Shown: one piece after another, positions 18,078-26,862 of the stretch | Layout: each line of letters starts with the position of its first letter | How positions within the stretch are numbered: the first letter of the stretch is position 1 | DNA from: Prolixibacteraceae bacterium | Lineage (GTDB): Bacteria; Bacteroidota; Bacteroidia; Bacteroidales; Prolixibacteraceae | Assembly: GCA_019459525.1 (NCBI GenBank) | Contig: JAIBEY010000052.1 | Coordinates: 62,001 to 126,000, forward strand | DNA: 64,000 nucleotides | Direction: 5' to 3' | Program-made: the position numbers and the translations under genes | The notes under the pieces: generated by a model | What the model was told of the DNA's origin: nothing | Database searches by the model: none | What the model saw: only the letters and a program-made list of their open reading frames with translations

Positions 18078-20843
18078 ATGGGAAAAAATATCAAATCAAT
18101 TGTTGTCTTTTGCCTGATTCTGATGATTGCTTTATTTTCCGAGGCACAGGATTATAACTCCGGATCGACCCGAACCGACCAGAGACCCAAATCGGAACAA
18201 AAGATAATTTCGGGAAAGCCTAAAAATTTGGAAACGGTTATCATCGTGTACAAAACACATTTCGATATTGGCTATTCCGAAACAGTGCAGCAGGTTGTTC
18301 ACGATTATCGTACTTCGATGTGCGATAGGGTTTTGGAGGTTATCGATAAAAATAAAAACCAGCCTAAGGAAAAACAATTTGTGTGGACAGTTTCGGGTTG
18401 GCCCATGAAGCAAATTTTGTGGGAAGGGCAGTCGCCCGAAAGAAAGCAAAAAATTGAACAGGCTATCCGCAACGGAAACCTGGCCATTCACGCTTTCCCA
18501 TTTACGATGCATTCTGAAACCTCTGATCCGGAGGACTTAGTGCGAGGGCTAAATATCTCTTCAACGCTTCTTCGTAAGTATAAAAAACCACTTTCAATAA
18601 GCGCCAAAATGAGTGATGTTCCCGGTCAGTCCTGGATCATTCCGACACTTTTTACACATGCCGGAATTAAATTCTACCACATGGGAGGCCCGGTTGTCAA
18701 TCAGGAACTTGGCTTGCCTCCTTTTTTCTGGTGGGAAGGGCCTGATGGCTCAAGATTACTTACGCTTTACAACAATGGGTATGGTACTGAAGGTCTGCCT
18801 CCGGATGATTGGCCTTATAAAACATGGGTACGTATAGACATGACCGGAGACAACAGCGGCCCTCCCGATCCTGAGAAAGTGACCACGGACATCGAATGGT
18901 ATAAAAGTCGTGGAATAACTGCGAGGGTTGGAACAATGGACGACTTTGCAGGGTTAATCCTGAAAGAAGACCTGAGTAAAGTCCCGGTTGTGCGCTCTGA
19001 TATTGGAGATGTGTGGATTCATGGGGCGATGAGTATGCCTGAGGCAAGTAAACTGGCGCAAAACATCCGACCATCGATTGCCGGATTGGATGAATTGTCA
19101 ACCCTTGAAACGATTTGGGGCATTTATCGGCCCGACCTGCGAAAGACAGTTGCTGATGCTTACGAGCAAAGTGTACTTTACAGCGAACATACCTGGGGGT
19201 TGGCCAATCAGCATTACGTCAAAGTTCCGTATGGAAAAGCCTGGCAGGATTTATGGGCGCAAGGACTTCCGCCTCAGTATAAACTGATGGAAAGTTCATG
19301 GAAAGATCATGCTGACTATATCAACAATGTCCGGAATTTGGTCGCCGGACCTTATCAGGATGCGGTGGCTTCGCTTGCCGATCATGTGAATGTTGAAGGA
19401 AACCGTATTGTCGTTTACAACCCGCTTCCGTGGAAACGCGATGGAGAAATAGCACTTGATACCCGGTTGATTTTCGGCGACAATTTTACGTCGCTCAAAC
19501 CTGCCGATGGTGGAGACGCAGTGCCCGTTTCTCATGAATATCCGTCAATCGAAGACAGAGCCCCAATGTCCCGCTTTGTGGCCAAAGATATCCCAGCCAT
19601 GGGTTATCGGACCTATATTGCTTCACAGGAAACCGTGGAAATTCCAAAATTAAATGCGGATCCAAATTCAGGAGTACTTGAAAGCCCGTTTTTTAAAGCA
19701 ACAATCGATGCAAAAAGAGGTAGAATTGTCAGTCTGATAGACAAAAGGACTGGAAAAGAATTGGTTGATAATAACGCGCCGCAAGGATTTGGACAATATT
19801 TTTATGAACGGTTTGGGCATAAAGAAATTTATGACTGGACAGCCAAATCGCTTTATCCGAATTACACTGCCCATAAATTTATTTTTTCAGCCTACGATAT
19901 GCCGCAGGATGGTGTTTATAGTTCTGCGCTTCCCGAGCAAATGACACTGACAATGGAAAAATCGGCTATTGATGTAAGGGCAGTGATGACGGGGACGATT
20001 TCCGGGCCAGGGCAACCGCAGAAAATTTCAATTTCATTCATCCTTTCAGGCATAAACCCAACGGCTGATGTAGAAGTAAGCTGGCAAAAACAGCCGGATA
20101 CATGGCCCGAAGCAGCCTGGATTTGCCTTCCGTTTAAATGCGATAATCCAAAATACCGGTTGGGTAGGATAGGAGCTGATGCCGACCCGGTAAAAGACAT
20201 GATTACTGATAATGCCAATTATCACCTTTGGTGGGTAAACAACGGAGTTGCTATTTACAACGAAACGACCGGTTCAGGGGTTGGAATCTGTTCTCCGGAT
20301 ACACCGGTGGTTAGCCTCGGCGAACCTAGCGAGTATAAATTTGATAAACGCTACGAACCCACAAATCCTTATCTTTATGTGAACTTATATAACAATCACT
20401 GGCGCACTAATTTTGCGGCCTGGATAGGGAATGGCCAACGAATGAGCGCCAAAGTACGCATCTGGTCTTTCGATAAATTCGCTACAGAAAGTTCGCTTTA
20501 CTCGCCGGCAATGGAAACCCGTGTGCCGTTGCAGGTAGCTTGTTCAAAAGTGAAAAACGGAAAGCTTCCGGTCACGCAGCAAGGGATTTCTTTTTCACGT
20601 AAAGGGGTCGCTTTGTCCGCCTTTGGTCCAAATCCGGATGGAGAAGGAACACTCCTACGTGTATGGGAACAAGGAGGAGTAAACGGAGCATTTGAGGTGA
20701 CATTACCGGCCGGAGGTAAGTTCACTTCTGCATTGCCGGTAAATCTTCGTGGTGAAAAAAAAGGTGAACCTGTTAAAATAGCCAATGGTAAGTTATTGTT
20801 TGACTTACATGCTTATGCTCCGGCGAGTTTTATTTTGAAGTAG
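18078..20843 (+). CDS. GH38-type alpha-mannosidase
   Basis: The 921-residue protein has a hydrophobic N-terminus ending near SEAQDY. The catalytic part carries the zinc site expected of GH38: KTHFDIGYS (His61 and Asp63), KMSDVPGQSW (Asp180, predicted nucleophile and zinc ligand) and YSEHTWGL (His371). The rest is the long beta-sandwich C-terminal half with VVYNPLPWKRDGEI, ESPFFKATIDAKRGRIVSLIDKRTGKELVD and a final beta domain, which is usual in this family. GH38 enzymes remove alpha-linked mannose from glycans. The wording is far from the eukaryotic forms, so the linkage is not predicted. It stands next to a GH92 mannosidase, which fits stepwise removal of mannose branches. Confidence 0.88.
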   Translation: MGKNIKSIVVFCLILMIALFSEAQDYNSGSTRTDQRPKSEQKIISGKPKNLETVIIVYKTHFDIGYSETVQQVVHDYRTSMCDRVLEVIDKNKNQPKEKQFVWTVSGWPMKQILWEGQSPERKQKIEQAIRNGNLAIHAFPFTMHSETSDPEDLVRGLNISSTLLRKYKKPLSISAKMSDVPGQSWIIPTLFTHAGIKFYHMGGPVVNQELGLPPFFWWEGPDGSRLLTLYNNGYGTEGLPPDDWPYKTWVRIDMTGDNSGPPDPEKVTTDIEWYKSRGITARVGTMDDFAGLILKEDLSKVPVVRSDIGDVWIHGAMSMPEASKLAQNIRPSIAGLDELSTLETIWGIYRPDLRKTVADAYEQSVLYSEHTWGLANQHYVKVPYGKAWQDLWAQGLPPQYKLMESSWKDHADYINNVRNLVAGPYQDAVASLADHVNVEGNRIVVYNPLPWKRDGEIALDTRLIFGDNFTSLKPADGGDAVPVSHEYPSIEDRAPMSRFVAKDIPAMGYRTYIASQETVEIPKLNADPNSGVLESPFFKATIDAKRGRIVSLIDKRTGKELVDNNAPQGFGQYFYERFGHKEIYDWTAKSLYPNYTAHKFIFSAYDMPQDGVYSSALPEQMTLTMEKSAIDVRAVMTGTISGPGQPQKISISFILSGINPTADVEVSWQKQPDTWPEAAWICLPFKCDNPKYRLGRIGADADPVKDMITDNANYHLWWVNNGVAIYNETTGSGVGICSPDTPVVSLGEPSEYKFDKRYEPTNPYLYVNLYNNHWRTNFAAWIGNGQRMSAKVRIWSFDKFATESSLYSPAMETRVPLQVACSKVKNGKLPVTQQGISFSRKGVALSAFGPNPDGEGTLLRVWEQGGVNGAFEVTLPAGGKFTSALPVNLRGEKKGEPVKIANGKLLFDLHAYAPASFILK

Positions 20844-20870
20844 CGTAGAGTTATTTGTTGTTATTTGGAA

Positions 20871-23186
20871 ATGATGAGAATGAAGAATAAAATTACCATT
20901 ACCGCAGTCTTGCTCTTGCGGGCTGTAGCTGGTTTGAGCCAGTCGTTGCAACCTGCCGATTATGTAAATCCTTTTATTGGAGCTGTCACAAGTACAACAA
21001 AAGCTGGTGATTCTTCGGGTTTAGGGAAAACATTTCCTGGAGCAGCAACACCTTTTGGACTGGTACAAGTGAGTCCGAATACCATTTCCGGAGGAGATAA
21101 CGGTTCGGGCTACAATTACGAAAATTCGACCATTGAGGGTTTTGCTTTTACCCAAATGAGCGGGATCGGCTGGTATGGCGATTTGGGTAATTTTTTGGTG
21201 ACGCCCACTACCGGTGAATTGAAAACTTCCTCTGGCCGTATCGACCATCCTGAGGAAGGTTATCGTTCGCGGTATTCAAAATCAGATGAAGTTGCCCAGG
21301 CAGGTTATTATGCCGCCACCCTTACCGATTACCAAATAAGGGCAGAGGCAACCGCATCCCCGCACAGTGGAATACTGTGTTTTACTTTTCCTGAAAACGA
21401 TCAATCGCGTATCCAAATAGATCTGGCCAAAAGGGTAGGAGGTACCTCAACAGAACAATACATTAAAGTGCTTGATGATCATACCATTCAAGGGTGGATG
21501 AAATGTACACCCGAAGGTGGTGGCTGGGGAAATGGTGACGGAAAACCAAATTACACCGTCTTTTTCTATGCACAATTTAGTAAACCGTTGAAAAATTTTG
21601 GGGTCTGGAGTGCCGATATACCCAACGGTTGGAACCGTAAAAACGGAGATGTGAACAGTGACTTATATCGTGAATTGGTTGCACAAGCAACGATTGAAAA
21701 AGGCTGTACCGAAAAACAGGGAAGACATCTGGGTTTCTTTTCCGAATTTAAGACAGCAAAAAACGAGAAAGTTTATTTAAAAGCAGGTATCTCATTCGTG
21801 AGCACTGATGGAGCTAAAAAGAATCTTCTTTCTGAAATTAAGGATTTTAATTTTGAACGGGTTAAAGCGAATGCCACCCGTTTGTGGAACAATGCATTAT
21901 CAAAGATTAACGTTGAGGGCGGTACAAATGATGATAAAATCATTTTTTATACAGCTCTTTACCATACCATGATCGACCCGCGTTGTTTTACCGATGTGGA
22001 TGGAAACTATCCGGGCGGTGACGGCAAGGTTCACAAAACCGATAAATTCATCAAGCGAACGATCTTCAGCGGATGGGATGTTTTTCGCAGTCAGTTTCCC
22101 TTACAGACAATCATCAACCCTGAAATTGTGAATGATATGGTCAATTCACTTGTAGAACTGGCCGATGAAAGCGGGAACAAATATCTCGAACGCTGGGAGT
22201 TTTTAAATGCTTACAGCGATTGTATGATGGGAAATCCAGCGGTATCAGTTATGGTTGATGCATACAATAAAGGCATCCGGAGATTTAACATTGAAAAAGC
22301 ATATCAGTATGCTAAAAATACGTGCGAAAAATTTGGAAATGGCACGTTCGGGCATTCAAAATATATTTCTCACACCCTGGAACACGCTTATTCTGAATGG
22401 TGTTTGTCTGTTTTTGCCGATAGCTTGGGAAAAAAGGAAGATGCACTCCTGTATTTCAATCGTTCAAAAAGTTACAAAAATATTTTTGACACTGAAGTAA
22501 AATGGTTCAGGCCAAAGAATGAGGATGGAACCTGGTGGGAATGGCCTAAAGAGGGCCGTCTTAAAATGGACTATGGCTGTACCGAAAGTAATGCGTACCA
22601 GCAAGGGTGGTTTGTTCCTCACGATATCCCCGGAATGGTTAGCCTAATGGGAGGAAACGAGAATGTTATATCTGATTTGGCTGAACTCTTCACCAATACT
22701 CCTGAAAATATGATCTGGAACAACTATTACAACCACTCCAATGAACCGGTACATCATGTTCCCTTTTTGTTTAATCGCCTTAAAGCACCTTGGTTAACCC
22801 AGTACTGGAATCGTCAAATATGCAAAAGAGCTTATCAGAATTCGGTTTATGGATTGGTCGGAAACGAAGATGTAGGTCAGATGTCGGCCTGGTATGTTCT
22901 GGCAGCGAGTGGGATACATCCGGTTTGCCCGGGCGAAACGCGTTACGAAATTACCAGTCCGGTATTTAATAGAGTCGAATTTAAACTTGATCCGAAGTAT
23001 GCCAAAGGAAAATCATTTACCATTGTTGCCCGAAATGGTTCAGAGAAAAACAGCTACATCCAATCAGCCAAATTGAACGGTAAGATCTGGAATAAATGTT
23101 GGATTTCACATGCTCAAGTTGCAGCCGGAGGAATTCTTGAATTGGAAATGGGGGATCAACCTAATAGAACGTGGGGCATCGATTAA
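20871..23186 (+). CDS. GH92 alpha-mannosidase
   Basis: I place the start at the ATG of 20871 rather than the in-frame TTG two codons earlier. The protein is then 771 residues, with a signal peptide that ends near AGLSQSLQ. It opens with the typical VNPFIGAVTSTT and TFPGAATPFGLVQVSP. Further family motifs are YHTMIDPRCFTDVDG, FSGWDVFRSQFPLQT, TESNAYQQGWFVPHD (Glu572, expected acid) and GNEDVGQMSAWY (Asp667, expected base). The C-terminal beta region follows the usual plan. GH92 enzymes are calcium-dependent exo-alpha-mannosidases of clan-specific linkages (1,2, 1,3, 1,4 and 1,6 are known). It is the last gene of the plus-strand run and is followed at 23252 by a strong terminator. Confidence 0.94.
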   Translation: MMRMKNKITITAVLLLRAVAGLSQSLQPADYVNPFIGAVTSTTKAGDSSGLGKTFPGAATPFGLVQVSPNTISGGDNGSGYNYENSTIEGFAFTQMSGIGWYGDLGNFLVTPTTGELKTSSGRIDHPEEGYRSRYSKSDEVAQAGYYAATLTDYQIRAEATASPHSGILCFTFPENDQSRIQIDLAKRVGGTSTEQYIKVLDDHTIQGWMKCTPEGGGWGNGDGKPNYTVFFYAQFSKPLKNFGVWSADIPNGWNRKNGDVNSDLYRELVAQATIEKGCTEKQGRHLGFFSEFKTAKNEKVYLKAGISFVSTDGAKKNLLSEIKDFNFERVKANATRLWNNALSKINVEGGTNDDKIIFYTALYHTMIDPRCFTDVDGNYPGGDGKVHKTDKFIKRTIFSGWDVFRSQFPLQTIINPEIVNDMVNSLVELADESGNKYLERWEFLNAYSDCMMGNPAVSVMVDAYNKGIRRFNIEKAYQYAKNTCEKFGNGTFGHSKYISHTLEHAYSEWCLSVFADSLGKKEDALLYFNRSKSYKNIFDTEVKWFRPKNEDGTWWEWPKEGRLKMDYGCTESNAYQQGWFVPHDIPGMVSLMGGNENVISDLAELFTNTPENMIWNNYYNHSNEPVHHVPFLFNRLKAPWLTQYWNRQICKRAYQNSVYGLVGNEDVGQMSAWYVLAASGIHPVCPGETRYEITSPVFNRVEFKLDPKYAKGKSFTIVARNGSEKNSYIQSAKLNGKIWNKCWISHAQVAAGGILELEMGDQPNRTWGID

Positions 23187-23251
23187 AAATGATAAATATC
23201 CAACGGAAAACAATTGACACCATAATGCTTAAAAAGAATGGAGTAAACAAT

Positions 23252-23297
23252 GGTGTTAAAAAGGCTGGCAATATTAGTTGTCAGCCTTTTTAACACC
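23252..23297. terminator. Bidirectional intrinsic terminator between convergent operons
   Basis: The left arm 23252-23270 and the right arm 23279-23297 pair over 19 positions with one G-U pair, around an 8-base loop. The stem contains an A5 run on one side and a T5 run on the other, so both strands present a GC-rich core (GGCTGGCA) followed by uridines. It lies between the GH92 stop (23186) and the ThuA stop (23308), which run toward each other, so it can stop both. Confidence 0.9.
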
Positions 23298-23307
23298 AAA
23301 TATTTCT

Positions 23308-24063
23308 TTACCGCTTATCTCTTTTTGCAGCCCAGTCAACCGCACAACCGATGTGCTCTTTTATTCTTGGTTCCTGAAATTCTTCGGGGTGATGGCCAAA
23401 AACAGTATAGAACGAACGGATATTGCCTACCTCCTGGTACCAGATGAGTGGATGGTCTCCCATTTTCCATTTGTTATCCTTTACGGTCGCTTCGTCCAAA
23501 GAATTTTCGTCTAAGCGTGCCAGTACATGAACTTTCTCCCGCGGATTTTTTTTGAAAGAATACCACTCGCTAATGGTTCGATAGGATGTCATCCCTTTAA
23601 AAGGAGCCATGCCTGGATGTTCGGTATTTTCGAGAATCAAAGTTCCCGCCTGACCATTCGGATGAGTAACGAAATAGGCCCCGACCAGCCTACCATACCA
23701 GCCCCATTCGTATTCACAATCCGAAGCGGCATGAATCCCGACAAAGCCTTTGCCTGAATTCATAAAATCTTCAAATGCCTTTTGCTGTTGCTCGTTCAAA
23801 ATATCTCCTGTAGAATTCAGAAATACAGCCACGTCGAAGTTTTTCAGGAATGAGGGTGTAAATAAATCCCCACTCTCGGTCGCTGTTAAAATCCAGTTAC
23901 GTTCCTGGGCCAGATCGCTCATCATTTTTATCCCGGCAGAAATTGAATTATGCCTGAAAGCAGCAGTTTTCGAGAAAACCAGCACATTGATTTTTTTATC
24001 CTGCGAGATTCCAGAAGATGCGAGGATAAATATTAAGCTGAATAACGAGATTAATTTTTTCAT
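23308..24063 (-). CDS. ThuA-domain secreted protein
   Basis: The 251-residue protein has a signal peptide (SLFSLIFILASSGISQ). It is a complete ThuA-like (class I glutamine amidotransferase fold) protein: VLVFSKTAAFRHNSI at the first strand, FDVAVFLNSTGD, GKGFVGIHAASDCEYEW, and the C-terminal HPLIWYQEVGNIRSFYTVFGH. ThuA proteins are named for trehalose utilisation in rhizobia, but in Bacteroidota they are often secreted and sit among sugar-degrading enzymes, with no proven reaction in most cases. It is the last gene of the minus-strand run, 48 bases after the GH78 gene, and shares the bidirectional terminator. Its role here is unknown. Confidence 0.85.
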   Translation of the reverse strand: MKKLISLFSLIFILASSGISQDKKINVLVFSKTAAFRHNSISAGIKMMSDLAQERNWILTATESGDLFTPSFLKNFDVAVFLNSTGDILNEQQQKAFEDFMNSGKGFVGIHAASDCEYEWGWYGRLVGAYFVTHPNGQAGTLILENTEHPGMAPFKGMTSYRTISEWYSFKKNPREKVHVLARLDENSLDEATVKDNKWKMGDHPLIWYQEVGNIRSFYTVFGHHPEEFQEPRIKEHIGCAVDWAAKRDKR

Positions 24064-24111
24064 GATATGATTTTTAGATTTATGAATATTAATTATTTGC
24101 AGTTGTTGTTG

Positions 24112-26844
24112 TTAGAGCGACGTTCTGTTTTTTAAACTTGAAGCTGGATAATTGAAACCATATTTCCCAGAACCCAAGCTAAGCTGAAGATTGTTGCCAA
24201 TCTGGATAAATCCCGGTTTTAGTGAAGTGCCATTTTGTTTAACCTGATGAGCTATGGCAAATGGCAGAGTAACTGTAGCCGAAGCGTTTGCCGGAATTGT
24301 TACCTCGTAAATAAAGTCATCATTTTCGAATCTCCATGCCGAACTTACTTTTCCATAAAGGGTATTGATTTCTGCTTTTGCATTTTGGAGACCACCACCC
24401 GGATGTGGGGCGAGCAAAATATGCTTATAGCCAGGCTGACTGGGGGCAATGTTAATTCCCGCAACATATTGATATAACCATTCTCCAATTGCGCCATACA
24501 CGTAATGGTTAAAACTGTTCATCGTTGAATCCTGAAACGCGCCGTTGGGTTTTATTCCATCCCATCTTTCCCAGATTGTGGTAGCCCCGTTCAACACCGG
24601 GTACAACCATGACGGATAGCTTTTATTATTCAGCAATATAAATGCAAGATCCTCACGGCCATTGGCAGATAGCGCTTTACACAACAAGGGAGTACCTGCC
24701 AGTCCGGTGGTTAGATGACCGAATTTTTCCACATTCGATGCTAAATGTTCTGCCGTTTTTTGAACAATGTCTTCAGGAAGCAAGTCGAAGGCCAGTGCCA
24801 GTGCATAAGCCGTTTGGGTGGGGGAGGTTAGTTGCCCATCGGATGTTACAAAATGGCGACTAAAGGCGTTTTTGATCTCACCGGACAATTTGCTGTATTT
24901 GATAGCATCTTCTTTTTTCCCGATAATAGCAGCGATTTTGCCCAGTAAGGTAACCGAATGACAGTAATATGCTGATGCGATCAAATCATTTTCGGTTTTT
25001 CCTCCCTGTTCATAAGCAAGCCAATCGCCATAATGCCAGTCGCCCAACCAGAGATTTTTTGTCCCCGCCCTACCGATTACATACTCTACCCATTTTTTCA
25101 TGCACGGATATTGTTTTTCCAGAATCCGTTGGTCACCATAAGCCAGATATGTGGTCCAAGGAATAATAACACATGCATCAGACCATACCGATGAGCCTCC
25201 AAAGCCTTCTAAGATATTGGGAATTACTACAGGGACTTTACCGTCATCAAACTGGTCGGCATTGAAATCACCCATCCATTTGGTATAAAATGCAGCAACA
25301 TCAAAGTTAAATGCGGCTGTAGTGCTGAACAATTGGGCATCGCCAGTCCATCCCATGCGTTCGTCGCGTTGCGGACAATCGGTAGGCACATCCAGAAAAT
25401 TTCCTTTCTGGCCCCATTGAATATTATGCTGAAGCTGATTAATCAAGGTGTCGGAGCAACTGAAATTTCCTGTAGGTTTCATGTCTGAATGGATTACAAT
25501 TCCGGTAATCTGATCGATTTCAGGCTTGGAATTTAATCCCTCAATTTTAACGTACCGAAACCCGTGGAATGTAAAATGAGGCTCAAAAATTTCCTCTCCT
25601 TCGCCTTTCAAAATATAGGTATCGGTACACTTGGCTTTGCGAAGGTTCTCAGTGTAAAAATTACCTGCTTTATCTAATACTTCAGCAAATTTTAAAGTTA
25701 TCCGATCTCCCTTTTTCCCAAAAACTTTTAACCGGGCCCATCCAACCATATTCTGTCCCAGATCGAAAACCGTTTCTCCTTTTGGTGTAACGAATAGTTT
25801 GACCGGTTTAATCTCCTCAATGGCCTTTACAGGGACACCCTGTGGTGCAATAAGGATATCGTTTGACTGGTTGAAAGAAGTCGCATTATTCCATGTACTT
25901 GCATTATAACCAACCTGATCCCATCCTGTCAATTCAAGACGTGCATCGTAAAGTTCACCGTTATAAATATCCGATTCAACAATTGGCCCGTTGTTGGTAA
26001 CTTTCCAATTCTCGTCAGAACAAATAGATTCTATCGTTCCATCGTTATAGGTAATTTGTAACTGGAGCAGCACTGCCGTCTGTTTTCCGTAAGTTTCGTT
26101 TTTCCCGTAAAACCCTAAATATCCGCGAAACCATCCGTCAGCAAGCATCACGCCAATGGCGTTTTTGTTTTCCAGCAGGGTAGTAACATCGTAGGTTTGA
26201 TATTGTAATCGTTTTTTGTAACTGGTCCATCCGGGTGTAAAAAGATCGGGCGAGACTTTCTTCCCGTTTATTTGCAATTGGTACAAGCCAAGTGCCGTCG
26301 CGTACAGTCTGGCCGATTTAATCTTTTTTGAAACAGAAAACTCTTTTCTGAAATATTGAACAGGTTTGGAGCCTATCACTTCTTTTTCCTGACCAAAAGT
26401 GATCCAGGACGCTTTCCATTCCGAAGGGATCAGTATTCCCATCTCCCAGAATGCCGGTTTGCTCCAGTTGGTAACTTTGCCTTTATAATCCCAAATTCGC
26501 ACCTGCCAGTAAACGCGCTGCATTGAGGACAGCGCCGGTCCATTATATTCCACGTTTACCGATTGGGACGAATTTGTCTTACCAGTTGACCAAATCAATT
26601 TGTCCGAATTCAATTTTTTGGGAGAGTCTGCAACCCTGATTTCATAGGCTGACTGCATCACATCATTTCCGGAAGAAATCAATTGCCAACTCAAACGGGG
26701 TATCAAAACATCTATCCCCAAAGGATTTGTTTTGTATTCGCAAACAAGTTGTCCTATTTCGGTTTTAGCCATTGCCGGAAGTATTATTAAGCTGGTTAGC
26801 AACAGGATGATTGTTATCCTCAAAAAGCGATTGATCTTTTCCAT
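24112..26844 (-). CDS. GH78 alpha-L-rhamnosidase
   Basis: The 910-residue protein has a signal peptide (RITIILLLTSLIILPAMAKT). The order is an N-terminal beta domain (LVCEYKTNPLGIDVLIPRLSW), the jelly-roll substrate-binding region (ARLYATALGLYQLQINGKKV), then an (alpha/alpha)6 barrel. The barrel starts with FLDVPTDCPQRDERMGWTGDAQ, with Asp489, Asp494, Glu495 and Asp502. Later comes GATTIWERWDG with Glu759, the expected base, then NSFNHYVYGAIGEWLYQYVAGI. The C-terminal beta-sandwich closes the chain. All catalytic positions known for the family are kept, so an active exo-rhamnosidase is likely. It lies 18 bases after the second GH78-like gene. Confidence 0.95.
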   Translation of the reverse strand: MEKINRFLRITIILLLTSLIILPAMAKTEIGQLVCEYKTNPLGIDVLIPRLSWQLISSGNDVMQSAYEIRVADSPKKLNSDKLIWSTGKTNSSQSVNVEYNGPALSSMQRVYWQVRIWDYKGKVTNWSKPAFWEMGILIPSEWKASWITFGQEKEVIGSKPVQYFRKEFSVSKKIKSARLYATALGLYQLQINGKKVSPDLFTPGWTSYKKRLQYQTYDVTTLLENKNAIGVMLADGWFRGYLGFYGKNETYGKQTAVLLQLQITYNDGTIESICSDENWKVTNNGPIVESDIYNGELYDARLELTGWDQVGYNASTWNNATSFNQSNDILIAPQGVPVKAIEEIKPVKLFVTPKGETVFDLGQNMVGWARLKVFGKKGDRITLKFAEVLDKAGNFYTENLRKAKCTDTYILKGEGEEIFEPHFTFHGFRYVKIEGLNSKPEIDQITGIVIHSDMKPTGNFSCSDTLINQLQHNIQWGQKGNFLDVPTDCPQRDERMGWTGDAQLFSTTAAFNFDVAAFYTKWMGDFNADQFDDGKVPVVIPNILEGFGGSSVWSDACVIIPWTTYLAYGDQRILEKQYPCMKKWVEYVIGRAGTKNLWLGDWHYGDWLAYEQGGKTENDLIASAYYCHSVTLLGKIAAIIGKKEDAIKYSKLSGEIKNAFSRHFVTSDGQLTSPTQTAYALALAFDLLPEDIVQKTAEHLASNVEKFGHLTTGLAGTPLLCKALSANGREDLAFILLNNKSYPSWLYPVLNGATTIWERWDGIKPNGAFQDSTMNSFNHYVYGAIGEWLYQYVAGINIAPSQPGYKHILLAPHPGGGLQNAKAEINTLYGKVSSAWRFENDDFIYEVTIPANASATVTLPFAIAHQVKQNGTSLKPGFIQIGNNLQLSLGSGKYGFNYPASSLKNRTSL

Positions 26845-26862
26845 TTTTATTTTTTTGATCCT

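Noticed and set aside
20865-20870. TTG start for the GH92 gene
   Set aside because: The ATG two codons later gives a cleaner signal peptide, and a TTG start is not needed.
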